From Monosporascus cannonballus (taxonomy: Eukaryota; Ascomycota; Sordariomycetes; Xylariales): a DNA stretch of 64,000 bases. Position 1 is the stretch's first letter; every line of letters starts with the position of its first letter. Under the pieces are notes generated by a model. That model did not search any database and was not told the origin of the DNA. It saw only the letters and a list, made by a program, of their open reading frames with translations. The stretch lies in NCBI GenBank assembly GCA_004154925.1, contig QJNS01000061.1:186001-250000 (forward strand), given 5' to 3'. A program made the translations under genes and the position numbers. Shown piece by piece: positions 23,662-36,150 of this stretch.

Positions 23662-24687
23662 TCACAACCCGTCGAGCGAGGCCAGCTTGATGCTCTTGGG
23701 GACGACGAACAGCCCCTTGGCGAGGACGCACGTCTGGCCGTCGAGCGTCTCGACGGAGCCCTCGACCCAGGCTTTGCGATCGCTCTTCCCGGGCGCCGCC
23801 TCTCCGCTTGCCGGCTGCGCGCGCACGACGTAGAACGCCTCGGTGCGCGTCGGCGCCTTGTACGTGAGCTCGAGGCTGGCGGTGACGCCGGTGCGCGAGG
23901 GGAAGCGCCGGACGGCGCACCGGCCCAGGCTCTCGTCGAGCACCGTCGCGAGGCACCCGCCGTGCACGACGCCCGGCCAGCCCGCCGTGCCGCCCCCGAA
24001 GTACACGACGCTGAGGAATTCGCCCGTGGCGTCGTTCCGGAACACGCGCTGGTACGCGAGCCCGCGCGACCCGGCCAGCGCGCCCGACGTCAGGCGCGCC
24101 CCTCGCCGCCCCTGTGGCCTCGGCGCTGCCGCGCCGGCGTCCGGGGCGTCCGAGGCGTCCGAGGCCTCGGGGTCCTCCATCCCGGAGTACGCGTCCCACG
24201 ACGTCCACTCCGGGTCCGTCTCCAGCCGCTGCACGAGCGGCAGCGCCGCCGCCTTGCGCCGGATCACCGCCAGCAGGTGCTCGTCCTCGGGCGTCCCGGG
24301 CTCCGGGAGGTCCGGCGGCGCGATCGTGATCCGGAACAGCGAGCCGAGCGTCGTGCCGACGAGCAGGAAGAAGGCCGCGTAGAGGACGCCGCGCCGCCGC
24401 CGAGGGGGGTCCGGTCGTTGTTGTTGAGGATTTGCGGCTGCTTGCGCGTCCGATGCTGCTGCTTGTTCGAGAGGCGTGGCGGCTGTGCTGGTCGGAATCG
24501 GTCCGGGCTTCTTGGGTTCGGCTGCCTTCGGGGGTTCGTTGAAGCGCCGCGGCGAGGTCGTGAGGAGTCTAGATATTGTTATGGTGCCTGGTGAGGGCGC
24601 TCGCCGTATTGTCGGTGTGCAGAGCCGCGGATGAGCTAATCGCGGCACCGGCAGAGAATATAGCGTCTGGATTCGGGGACGCGGCAT
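23662..24687 (-). CDS. mitochondrial membrane hotdog-fold acyl-CoA thioesterase (PaaI/THEM4-like)
   Basis: A single-exon minus-strand gene of 341 residues, with ATG at 24687. Residues 1-50 are rich in Arg/Ser/Pro/Leu with no acidic residues until Glu51, typical of a mitochondrial presequence. Residues about 101-120 (VLYAAFFLLVGTTLGSLFRI) form one transmembrane helix after an RRRR cluster. The C-terminal half carries the PaaI-type hotdog thioesterase domain, with the signature HGGCLATVLDE at 242-252 and the beta-strand region VTASLELTYKAP near 270. Family members hydrolyse acyl-CoA thioesters; a matrix- or inner-membrane-anchored role is inference. Codon use is strongly GC-ending. The open frames on the opposite strand are shadows of this bias. 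It is the last gene before the AT-rich block, about 320 bases away, and is undamaged. Confidence 0.85.
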   Translation of the reverse strand: MPRPRIQTLYSLPVPRLAHPRLCTPTIRRAPSPGTITISRLLTTSPRRFNEPPKAAEPKKPGPIPTSTAATPLEQAAASDAQAAANPQQQRPDPPRRRRGVLYAAFFLLVGTTLGSLFRITIAPPDLPEPGTPEDEHLLAVIRRKAAALPLVQRLETDPEWTSWDAYSGMEDPEASDASDAPDAGAAAPRPQGRRGARLTSGALAGSRGLAYQRVFRNDATGEFLSVVYFGGGTAGWPGVVHGGCLATVLDESLGRCAVRRFPSRTGVTASLELTYKAPTRTEAFYVVRAQPASGEAAPGKSDRKAWVEGSVETLDGQTCVLAKGLFVVPKSIKLASLDGL

Positions 24688-25009
24688 GATGGCGCTACTC
24701 CCCCCGCCGGGAAGCTCGACGCGCAGTCAGACTGACTGGACGGGTGGCCGGTAAGGTTCAATGGCCTACCGGGCGTAACAGCTTAAGAAGCTTCGGACGA
24801 TGTCGTGGTTGGTGGATACACAAGGCCCTTGCAAGTTGTACAAAGTAAAATCCCACATGAGATTCAGCTGAGGACGAGGGATCCGGGCCTCGGGAGTCGG
24901 CAGTTCGTGCTCCGAGCCTAGGTACAACCCAGATCCGACCTGAGCCTAATAACGGCAATCCGGTGCTACTACGTCGTAGGGATAAATTTAACATCCTAGT
25001 TAGGTATTT
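24688..25009. other. promoter side of the thioesterase, edge of the gene-bearing DNA
   Basis: About 320 bases of normal composition between the thioesterase ATG and the AT-rich block. The GC to AT transition is abrupt near 25000. No gene is seen. Confidence 0.55.
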
Positions 25010-25428
25010 TTGTTTGTTTAGCCGTAATAGTATTAATATATTTATTTTATTTATTTCATTTTATAACGTAAGCATTTTTATATGTAATTATTAAAATAAT
25101 ATTCGGTTCCGATTACGTGAGCGCTTGTGTAAATTAAGACCTTAATATAGTGATAGCGTTAGATCTAGCATTAGAGGATACCTTACAGGAATGTTAAAAT
25201 TCGGCCCGATACTCAGTACTGCACCTCGGTCTTCTGCGAGGAAACGGATAGCTATTCACAATAGTGTGCTACTTATCTAGTTATCGATGCGATTGGTATT
25301 AGTAACTGAGTAAAACCAGATTGAATACGACAATATTCAAATAAGAGTATGATTAGTAATATATGTCCTGTAATTACACAACTATATAAATAACAACTAT
25401 ATCTATATAAGCAGAAAGTTTACCTTAT

Positions 25429-25604
25429 CTTGATCAGGACCCCATTTTGGAGGTTGTGGCTGCGCCTGCGGCGCAGCAGCCGTAGCCACAGCTATAGCTT
25501 TTAATCAAGAAGTATCTGTCAGGGGTCCAATATATCAGCTAAACTCCTTTAAGAATAATACCCACAAAAACAACAAAACCTCCAAAATAGGGCCTGATGG
25601 CAAG
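25429..25604. mobile_element. MITE-like element with terminal inverted repeats and TTAT duplication
   Basis: A 176-base unit. The left end (CTTGATCAGGACCCCATTTT, continuing GGAGGTTGTG) and the reverse complement of the right end (CTTGCCATCAGGCCC..., continuing ATTTTGGAGGTT) align as imperfect inverted repeats of about 30 bases. It is flanked directly on both sides by TTAT (25425-25428 and 25605-25608), which looks like a target-site duplication. The interior has a GC-rich hairpin (GTGGCT at 25456-25461 with AGCCAC at 25484-25489, nesting GCGCC/GGCGC). There is no coding capacity. It is far less mutated than its surroundings. Confidence 0.6.
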
Positions 25605-27483
25605 TTATGATTTTTTCGTTCCGTTTGGTGCGCTCCTATACAAATTCCCAAAAATTATTAATATCAACTTTAATAATATATGCTAATTACGAAATTCCTA
25701 CTATTTTAATTTATATAATTTAACGTAAAAATAAAATCTTTATTTCTTAATATAATAATAATCTTAATTAATACGAAATAAAAATTATTATAATAAAAAA
25801 ACAACCCAAAATTCCAATTAATATATATTATAACTTTTTATCCCTTTTAAGTTAATACAATAATAATATAACCTTATAAGCCAAAATAATAATACATAAA
25901 ATTTAAAATCGCCCGTAATAAAGCCCAAAATATTTTTTTTTCTTAATTAACTAAATACGGATAATATATTTAAAAATTTAAAATAAATATTTTAAACTTT
26001 TAAATACTTAACCTTTTAAAATAAAACGTTTATTTTTATTCGATATTTTTATTGGTTTCTTATCGATATAAATATAATTAACCTATATATCAATATTATG
26101 TATACGGCCGATAACCTTATAAAAACTTTACGCCGTCAATTTATTCGTCTTATATTAAGCGCTATACTTAACGGGTAAGGCCGTATTTTACGGAAAAAAC
26201 AAATCGATACGGTATATAATTTAATTTTCGGAAAATTTAATATTTTTTTCGTTATTAAAATAAATTTTAAAAAAATCTTTAATTATTTAAACTTTTTCGT
26301 TAATAATTAATTTAATTACTATTTAAATCGTATTATTAATTAAGTTGGCAGAAAAATAACGAATTTTTATATTAATAATTCTATATTTTATTTTTATCTT
26401 AATATTTATAAATATGAAAAAATTTAATTTATAAATATTTAACCGTATAACTGCCGAATAATATAATTATATTATTTTTAATTTTGAATAAATATCGAAC
26501 GATTAATTCCAAATTATTATATTAAATCTTATTTTCGAACGATAATATAATTTAGTTATTATCGACAAAATATATTTGTTATTAAAATGGAAAATTTTTG
26601 AATTTAAATATATTAATATCCGTAACTTACGTTTTATTTTTCTTATTTATATATATTAATTTATATATATAATAATTATTAATAATATTATAAACAAATT
26701 ACGAAATATAGCGGTTTTCGTTAAATCGGTAACTTAATTAAATATAATTATAAAATGGAAATTTAACGTTTTAATATTAATCGTTTCAAAATCGATATTA
26801 TTATTTTCTTTATATCCAAAGGTTAACGTTCGAATTAAAGGTACTTAAATTTCCTAATAATTAATATATCCGGGTTATTAAATAATATTTTTTTAATTTA
26901 ATTTAATAACTTATATTTTATTATTAAAATTATTATTTATATTAATAATAAGGCGAAAATTATAAATATCCGTAATTATTTAATTAAAATTATAATAAAT
27001 TTAAGGTATTTATTAAAAATTATAAAAAAAATCATTAAATTTTATAATTCCGAAATACTTTACGGAAATTAAATTTATATATATAATAATTTAAAATAAT
27101 CGGATAATTTTATCCATATTATCGTATTTATTATTGTTTTTAAATTAGGTATAAATATCTTAAATATTAAGCGAATAATATAATAAGATATACCGTAAAA
27201 CTTTTCGATTAAAAATTTATAGTAATAATTCGGTTAAATAATTCGTAATTATAAGCAATTAAATATAATTAATTATAAATAAGCTATATTATTTACACCT
27301 TATTAAGCATTCGATAAATATGGAATTAAGCTATTTATTTTAAAAAAAATTAAAATAACGAAAACGATTTAGGCCCGGTAAACCAAAAACCGTATTATTT
27401 ATAAAAATATAAAAATCGTAATAAAAAACGATATAACGGATTTGGATAATAAAAAAAAATAATACGTAATTTATCGCAAATAA

Positions 27484-28315
27484 TTTCGATCAGGACAAAA
27501 TAATTATCAAATTTTAATTTTAATTTTTGGCCGGCTAAAATATTATCCGTAAATTTCCGAAATAAAATAATTTTAACTTATAGCATTAGATAAAAATAAG
27601 GCTTTAATAATATGCGGTATTTAACGGCAAATATATACGTAAAGCGATTTTGTTATATTTAAAAAAAACAAAGTTATTATGTTAAAAAAACCCATAATAA
27701 TTTAATTCCGGCTGGATTTTGTTATAATATATATACGCCTAATTTCTTCCATATATCCGAATTTTTAAATTTAAAAATATTTACGTAAAAATAATTAAAA
27801 ATTGGTTCGGTAAAAACAGTTAATTAGGAAATAATAAAATCTTAATATAAATAACGGACGAACGAATTATTTTTTATATAATCGTTTCCGTTTAGTAATA
27901 AAAAAATAAAATAAATATTTATTTTTATTAAATTTAAACGGTTCTTATTTAATAAATTTCAGAATAAATTAAATAAAATCAAAGGTTTATATTTAATTAA
28001 AAATATAATTAAATTAATTAAGGCGGTTCTCGATTTTAGTAAATAATAATATTAAAATATTTTAAAAAAATCGCTTATTTTTTATATTATATATAATATA
28101 TAAAAAAACTGTATTTTCGATTTTATAATAAACATAAGTAACTTTTTATAAATAACGGAATTTGCTTAATTAAAAATAACGGCGTTATATTTCTATACCG
28201 TAAACCGATTTATATAGGTTACGAATTATTATTACGTTATAAATTCGATAAATATTAAAAAAAATTATAAGGCCACCTTAAGTTATATTTTGTCCTAATT
28301 AAAATATATTATATA
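27484..28315. mobile_element. candidate element bounded by AGGACAAAATA inverted ends
   Basis: AT(C)AGGACAAAATA at about 27487-27501 recurs in reverse complement (TATTTTGTCCTAAT) at about 28286-28300. The left copy shares GATCAGGAC with the MITE at 25433 and with the palindrome at 36003. In such AT-rich sequence, repeated use of this C/G-containing string suggests related transposon termini, here about 0.8 kb apart. The interior is too RIP-mutated to read. The match is short, so this is tentative. Confidence 0.3.
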
Positions 28316-29563
28316 TGATTATTCGGTTTAAATTAATAACTAACGGTTTAATAATAATCTTAATAATTTAAATATTAAACCGGCATATAATTTATATATT
28401 TTTATAATTTGAAATTATAATTTTAATTATAATAATATTTATACTGATATACGTAATTCGTAACGTATTAAGTAATTTTAATTAAAAACTTATTTCGTTT
28501 TTTATTTATAACGTTAACGCAAAATTTATCGTTTTTAAATATTTTTAACCTTTTAACCTTATTTTCGTTACCGTATTTATATTTGCATAATTTATTTATT
28601 TTTATATTGTTATCGAAATCGCCGGCGTCGCCAAAACATAATAATCTATAATTTGATATTATAAATAATATATAGGAAAAAAAAAATCAAAATAATAATT
28701 TTTATCGAAATTAAAAAGTTACGTATTAAAAATAAACGGTACTTATCGGATAATAATATTAATAACAAATTAAAAGATAATTATAATATTAAATTAAAAA
28801 GTAAAAAACGAAATTCTGCCGGTTTTAATTAAGGCTAATAACAAAAAATATATTTGATTTCGGCGCGGTATTACGGTCGTAAAACGTAATAATTATAAAT
28901 ATTTAAATAATATTAAGTAAAGTTATTAATATATTATTTTCTTATTAAATTTATTAATTTTAATAATTTTTAATTCGTTAAATTTTATACGGGATATTAA
29001 TTTATTATAATTCAAATTAATTATATGCCGTAATAAATATATAATAAATTTTTTTAATTAAAAAAATCAACAAAATTTTATATTACGTAATTCTAATTAT
29101 AATTTATTACGGTTATTCACAAATTATCTTTTTAACTTATATCCTTTAATTTACGATACCAAATTAAAATTTTTTAAATCTTAATTTCCGGTTCTTTTTT
29201 TTAAATTTATTATATTAATTTTTAAAATAATTTTTTTTTTTAATTTTTAAGATATTTTAACTCGGGTTAAATAATTAGGATACAAAATCGATTATACGGG
29301 TAAATAAATAATATAAATAATTTTTCGCCAATATTAAAAAAGTTATTTTTTTACTATTAGTATAATTATTCCGATATTCGTTTTTCTTTAAATATTAATT
29401 CGAAACGTTTAAAATCCCGGGTTTGTAATAAAGTTTTATTAATTATATTTTACAATTTTATTTTTTTGTAATTAAGATTAATATTTATCAGTATATAATC
29501 CTAATCAATATTTTTCGAAACCGTTCGTATATCTTGTCGTTATTTTATTAAAGATTTTGGTAA

Positions 29564-29735
29564 TTATTTCTTTTTCGAACTGGGGCTTTTTGGTTCTCTT
29601 AGTAAAGGTCGACGGCCGGATCTAGCTTTTTTCCCCTTGCTACGTTTTCTCTTTGTCGGCGTAATTGGGTCCCCGGCTGGTTCTAAGGATTTTTCTGTTT
29701 TTTCCCCGGCTGGTTTTAGAAATTCCTTTATATTA
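29564..29735 (-). pseudogene. RIP-spared C-terminal coding remnant, Lys/Arg-rich
   Basis: On the minus strand this island reads as a short basic C-terminus: two repeat-like units (KPAGEKTEKS and EPAGDPITP), then KRKRSKGKKARSGRR and a Ser/Lys-rich end at TAA 29564-29566. Base composition is near 45% GC, against about 20% around it. The repeats stem from two copies of CCCCGGCTGGTT about 32 bases apart on the plus strand. A nuclear-localisation-like tail fits the end of a transposon-encoded DNA-binding protein, but the upstream part is destroyed and the family cannot be named. Confidence 0.35.
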
Positions 29736-32700
29736 AAATCTTATATAAGTATAATAATAATTAAATATTCCGGATAACCGCCAAAATCCTTAATATTAAT
29801 ACCGAATATGTCGTAATACTTAAAAATTCAATTTTTGTACAAAATTATTTATTCGGCAGTTAATTACGTAAAATTACGGATTTTCTTTTCGTTTAATATT
29901 ATAAAAATAAGGTTTATATAATATATATTATAAGATATATTCCGGTTTTATATTCTTTTTAATTGAAACCATAAAATTATTATAAATTATAAATTCTCGA
30001 AAACGGCTAATAGTCCAAATTATATAATTTTTTAAAAAAATATATACCGGTTAAATTTATAATATAAAAAATATTTATTTTACGATTTTAAAAATTTATT
30101 ATTTAATAATCCGTATTATCCATATTAATAATTTTATTATTATATTTTAATATAAAAAAACGAATAATATTATATATTATTTAATAACTTTTTTAAAATT
30201 TAATAAAAACGAAATTTGAAAATCGTTAAAATATATAAATATATTTTATTAACCTTTTATAAATTATATATATATAATTAAAATCCCGGAATATTTATTT
30301 AAATATTACTCCGAAATTATTATAAATAAAATATGTATTAATATATATGTAATGGTAAATAATTTACGTTTATTAATATATAATAATAAATTTTATTTTA
30401 TAAAAACCTTATAATATTAAAATTTTATCAAATAATTATTTAATTTAAAAAAAACTTATTTTATAAATTAAAATAAAATTAAAAAAACGATATATATAAT
30501 AAAAAATAAAATACGAAAAATAGCGCTGTAATTAATATAATTCGTATCGAAAATTAACTTAACGTCGTTACGATCTTTATATATATTTTAATTTTTTGCT
30601 AAATCGCTATATATTTCCCAAATACGATTACCGTATTTTATTTTATTAAACGGTAATAATATTATTATAATAATTATATAATATTAAATATATATAAATA
30701 AGTAATTATAATTAGAAAATTTATTAATATAAATTTAACTTAATTAAAATTAAAAATACAAATAAAAAATATAAAATATAATAAATAAGGTAAAATTCGT
30801 ATATTAAATAATTACTGAATATATTATTAATATAAATAAAAAATATATAAGGATTTATAATATATAAATAAAATTTATAAATAATTAATAAATTATAAAA
30901 ATATCTTAAAGTAATATATATAATTAAAATTAAAATATATATAAATTTTAAGATTATATAATTATAAATATATAAATTATTAAATCTATTTAAATTATTA
31001 AGAATAAATAAAAAAATTAACATTATTTTTTATAACAAAATAATAACATATAAAAAAAGAACTTAATAATTATATATAAATTACATTAAGTTTATATTTT
31101 GTTATAAATATTTTAATATAATTTATAAAATTATTTCGATTAAATATAATTATTATAATTATTTAATATATAATTAATATTACTTATTTAATTATAATTT
31201 TTTATAATTTTAAATATTTATTATACCTTAATATATAAAATTACATTATTTATAATATAGTAATTATTAATTAATTTTTTATTTATTTAATACTCGAAAT
31301 CTATATTATAATATATATCTTTATATATTTTATGATATTACAAAGGGTAAATATATTCCTTACCGATCTAATAAAGATAATTTCCGTTATAGCTCTCGAT
31401 AATATACTCCGAATAAACTTAAAAAATCTTATTCGCCCGGTTAAAGGAATTAAATTTATTAATAATATTCCCGAAAAACAATTTGTTTCTAAAAAATAAC
31501 CTTAAAGATAAATAATAAAATCTCAGATTAAAAAATAGCCGAAACCGGTATTAAAATAATTTGCGAAAAAGCAAAACCGACGACGTAATCCTAATTAAAA
31601 CATTTTCGTATTAATTAAATAATATTTGATTATTTTAAGATATAAAATATTTCTTACGGAAAATACATATTGTACGTAACCGATTTCAAATATTAGGTAT
31701 ATGCCATAAGATTATATTAATATGGCAAAAAATTAAAAAAAAATACTTTATATTTTAATATTAATGCGAATATATATTAATTAAGGAAATTTTATGATTA
31801 TTAGAAATTTATAAGTTCGGTAATATTGTTAAAGATTTATATTATAAATAAGATTTTTTATTACGAAAAAATACGGCATTTATATAAGCATTAAATATTA
31901 ATAATATAATTCGGAATATTTTCCGTAATAATAACTGGTAAAATAAGATTTATATTATAACGAATTATACCGGCCCTATAAATTATTAAATTACCAAATT
32001 AATTACGGACCTTTAATTAATTACGGCTTTCGTAATTTAATAAAAAGGTTATATAAACCGGATATTATATAAATAATACGAAAAAAAATTATAATTTTAT
32101 AAACCGGGCCGCTTAATCAAAAATATATATATTATATGGCTATTTTATAAATATTATAATTTACAGAATTATGCGGGCATTAAATATATAAATTACGTAT
32201 AAAAACGCGGTAAAAAATATTTATATGTAATCCCCAAATATTTGGCATTATTATATAATCCGAATAAAAATTTTTAAAAAAATTTAAACGTAAATATTAC
32301 GTTTAAAACGAATAAAATTTTAGGACCCGAAAACGTAAAAAAAGTTATTAATATATAGGTTATAATAATGCGTAAAAAAAAGGTAAAACAAATTTTTTTT
32401 TCAAAAAGTACTTAAAAACGTTAATTAATAAATTAATTATAAACGGGATATATAAATTAATCCGAAATTATGCGTTATGTTTAATTATAGGTAATACGAT
32501 ATTTTTATACGATTTTATAAAAAGTAAAACGTTTAAACGAAATATAATTAATTAAAATTACGTAAATTATAAATTTAATTATTTATATTAATTTTATTAA
32601 TAATTATATTACGTATTATATCATAAAATATTATTTTTTTATTTGCGGTTTATTATCGGAAATAAATAAATTATATTAATATAATAACTATATAATTATA

Positions 32701-35700
32701 ATAATATATAAAACGATGCCGAAATTAATTAATTAAAATTATGAAAATAATAAAATTATATTAATATTAAAATTATAATGTCAATATTATATTATTTATA
32801 AAAAAGTATAAAATAACAAAAAAAATAAAAAATTATATTAACGGCTTATTTTCGTCCGATAAATTCTTATTTTACTTATTTAACGATAATAAGAACAATA
32901 ACGAACCGCCTTAATTAAAATTATTAATTAAATTATTAATAATTTATACCATAAGATCATAACTTTTTTTCCGTATGCAAAATATTATAGTTATCCGAAA
33001 TCAAATTATTTTTAATAAATTTAATACTAAAAATTTTTCGGGCAATTACGTTAAAGTTATTTATAAATTAATTTTCGTTCTTTACTATATTTAGCTAATC
33101 AAGTTTATTTATATCGTTAACAATAAGTACGGTATTATTAAAATTAATAAGCTTAATTTCTATAATTTTACAACCCACGACCAAAATATTTTCGAAATTT
33201 TAATCATCTTTTTTAATCCGAAACGGATATCTCTTAATAAGCCAGAAATTCCGAAGCAAAAAATGGGCGCGTTTAAGGATTTCGTTACGAAAATCTCGAA
33301 TACCGTAATATTTATTTTGCGAAAAAATATAACGGGCATAAAATTCGCATTATAAGAATATATGATATTTAACTAAAAATAAATCTCGGAAAAAAATAAT
33401 ATTAACATTATATATATTATTTTTCGACCGGCAGAATTTACCAGCAAACTATAAATTATAATATTCGCCTTTTCGATCAAATATTTTCCATATTTTTTTC
33501 CTGGATTTTGTCGGAATTAAATTTAATATTCAGATCAAATTAATAAGTATTTAATTTAATATTACAGAACATAATATCTAATCGAAATAAAACATTTTTT
33601 GCCGTAATTAAATTAACCGGCCCCATAAAAAATAATATCGGTATTAGCCGCCTAATATAACTAATGTCGTTATATCGTATAATATATAAAAAGTATAAAT
33701 AAACTTAGATTTTTTAAAAAAACGATAATAATTTCGAAATTTTTTATCGATAAAAATAATATCGATTAACGGTTAATTATTTTTAATAAGGTTAAAAAAG
33801 TTATCGTTTTATAAAATATCGGCCGTATTAAAAATATCTTTAATCTTGTAATTATTTAATAAAAAATCTTATTCGGTACGTTTTAATTAAAACTATACCG
33901 TTTAAAAAGTAATATAAATAAATTATATTCCCGAATTAAAAAATAAAATATTTACGAATTATTTGTTAAATTATTTATATTACCAGGTAACGTATTATTA
34001 ACAAATAATAATAAAAGATTTTTGTCGAAAAAATCCTTATTTATTAACATATTTTAATTAAGACCTTACGATACCTTCTTTATTTATCCGGCACGACCAA
34101 AATATTTAGAAATTATGTTATACGCAATAAATTCAAATTCGGCGATAGTTAACTAGAAATATATATATTTTATAAATTCGATAAGTTCGCTTTTTAAAAA
34201 AAGATTTTCGATTAAGGTATTTCAAAAAGCTTTATATATAATAAATACTTTTATTATAAGTGGTTCGTATCGAATACGTAATTCCTGCAAAAATAATGCA
34301 AATATGCAAATATTATGTATATAAAGGATAAAAAGTTCGAAAATGTGGAATTTCGGCAATTTTTAATATAATTATATTATTTTATTTAAAAATTAACGAT
34401 CCGCTTTTAAAATTACTTATATTTTATACATTCTGGTTATATTATCGGACTAATAAGTACGTATAAATATAAATAGGAAATTTATTTATATATAAAATAA
34501 AATAGAAATAAAAAAAACTATTATTTTCTATCGTATAAATCGGTTATTTTGGCTTAACTGGCCTATATTTTTCGAATATAATTAATAATTTTTTAATTTC
34601 CGTAAATAAAATAAAAACGTTTTAAAAATTAATAAAATTATTTTTTGAATCCATATATTTTTTGGAAAAGCTTTTGATAAACGTTATAAATACCGTCAAT
34701 AATGCCTTTATTTTTGTTAATTATATTTAATAAAATTAAACGGCGTTTATTATACGAAATACGTTTTAATTTAAAAAAACCGAAAAACTTTTATTTATTA
34801 CGTTTATAAAACGTATTAACAAAAATAAAAAAAATAAAATCCGGATAATATTAATTATAAATTAACAAAAAATATTAGGCGGTATTAAATATTATTATAA
34901 CGTTTTATAAAACCATTTTATTTTATAATATTAATTAAACTAAAATATAAATTATTTTAACTTTTTTTTTAAAAATACAGCTATAATAACGGATAAAGGC
35001 AGTAATAATATTCCGTATAACGGTACCGTATCGAAACGTCATATTACGAATATAATTTTAAATATTAAAATTATTATATTAAAATACGATATTACCTTAT
35101 TATATTTAGTTATAAAATGTAACTTATTTTAATTAAAACTATATAATTATAAAAAAGTTAATACAGTTATTTTAGCCTTTTTTATTAACCAAATTATATT
35201 TCTATTTAACGTATAATAATTTTCGCAAATATCTAACCCATTTAATATATCGATAATATTCCGTAATAAATTTAAAGATAATAAAAATCTGCCTAATAAA
35301 TAAGGCAGATAATTGCCGTTAATTTTGGAAATTATTTTAATTATAATAATTAAAATCATAAAAAATATATATAAAAATATCCGAATTATTATTATTACGA
35401 AACCGTTTCGTTTTTCGTTTCGCATTATACGACTGTTATTTTTTCTTAAAGTATATAATTATTTGGTTTAAAAGTTTAAACCAATTAAAAATAAGCGTTT
35501 TTATAAAATATTAACTTTTATCCAAAATAATATAAATTACTTTAATTTCGAATAATACCTTTTCCGGCAAACGACGAAATTTAGGCCTTTTTGCGAAAAC
35601 TATAAGCTTCCCGTATAATATATTATGGTATTTACGTATAACGGAATCCTAATTAGCCGGAATCAAAAATTCTTATTAACTTTTACATATTAATAACTTT

Positions 35701-35997
35701 TCGCATATTCGTTTTTCCTTTAAAACGTTAATTAATCGATTAATTTAAACGGTCGAACTGATAATTCGGCTTAAATCGTCGCAAAAAATCTAATTACGAA
35801 TAAAATTTTCAAACGTCATATTAGTTCTTTTATATTAATGCCAGAAATTTAAGGTACGCGTAGGTATATTCTGTTCTAAGGGCGTGGCCCGGTAAAATTG
35901 AAAAAATTCGGATTTATTATATTCTAAGAAAAAAATGATAACGCGACGGGTTCGGGCTGCAACTGTTATATACGTTACGGTCTAAAAATGGCAAATA

Positions 35998-36013
35998 GGT
36001 CCTGATCAGGACC
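35998..36013. repeat. perfect 16-base palindrome at the right edge of the AT block
   Basis: GGTCCTGATCAGGACC is a perfect palindrome. Its half GATCAGGACC matches the terminus of the MITE at 25429, so it may be two abutting transposon ends or a TIR tip. It lies about 140 bases inside the point where composition returns to normal. Confidence 0.6.
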
Positions 36014-36051
36014 AGAATAATATTAATAATAAGCCATGGCAGAAATAACGG

Positions 36052-36070
36052 TATATATATATATATATAT
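36052..36070. repeat. (TA)n tract
   Basis: A simple TA run of about nine units at the right margin of the AT-rich block. Confidence 0.85.
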
Positions 36071-36150
36071 TTATAAAAAAACGTTTTGTTATTAAGTTAT
36101 TACGGATTTTCGTTTTTTTAAAGAAGCAAATGTACCAAACGAAACCGTTT

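Larger units (their letters stand above)
25010..36150. mobile_element. 11-kb RIP-degenerated transposon block
   Basis: The block is roughly 80% or more A+T, is dominated by TA dinucleotides and is almost devoid of CA and TG, while CG dinucleotides persist (many cgaa, acga and cggt strings). That pattern is the signature of repeat-induced point mutation (CpA to TpA) in Pezizomycotina. No frame longer than about 100 codons survives, and those present are AT-composition artefacts. I could not assign the original elements: no reverse transcriptase, integrase or transposase motif could be read with confidence. Three less mutated islands occur: a MITE-like unit at 25429-25604, a basic-protein tail at 29564-29735 and the right edge near 35890-36015. 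Such blocks are normally heterochromatic and H3K9-methylated in related fungi. Confidence 0.85.

Noticed and set aside
23618..24594. Long plus- and minus-strand frames overlapping the thioesterase
   Set aside because: Shadows of the GC-ending codon bias in the real minus-strand gene; they have no domain content.
30724..31023. 99-codon minus-strand frame rich in Ile/Tyr/Leu/Asn
   Set aside because: Composition is that of AT-rich DNA after RIP and is not a real protein signature.
35147..35425. 92-codon minus-strand frame in the AT block, possibly a transposon remnant
   Set aside because: It looks more protein-like than its neighbours, but I could not match it to any transposase, RT or homing-endonuclease motif with confidence.
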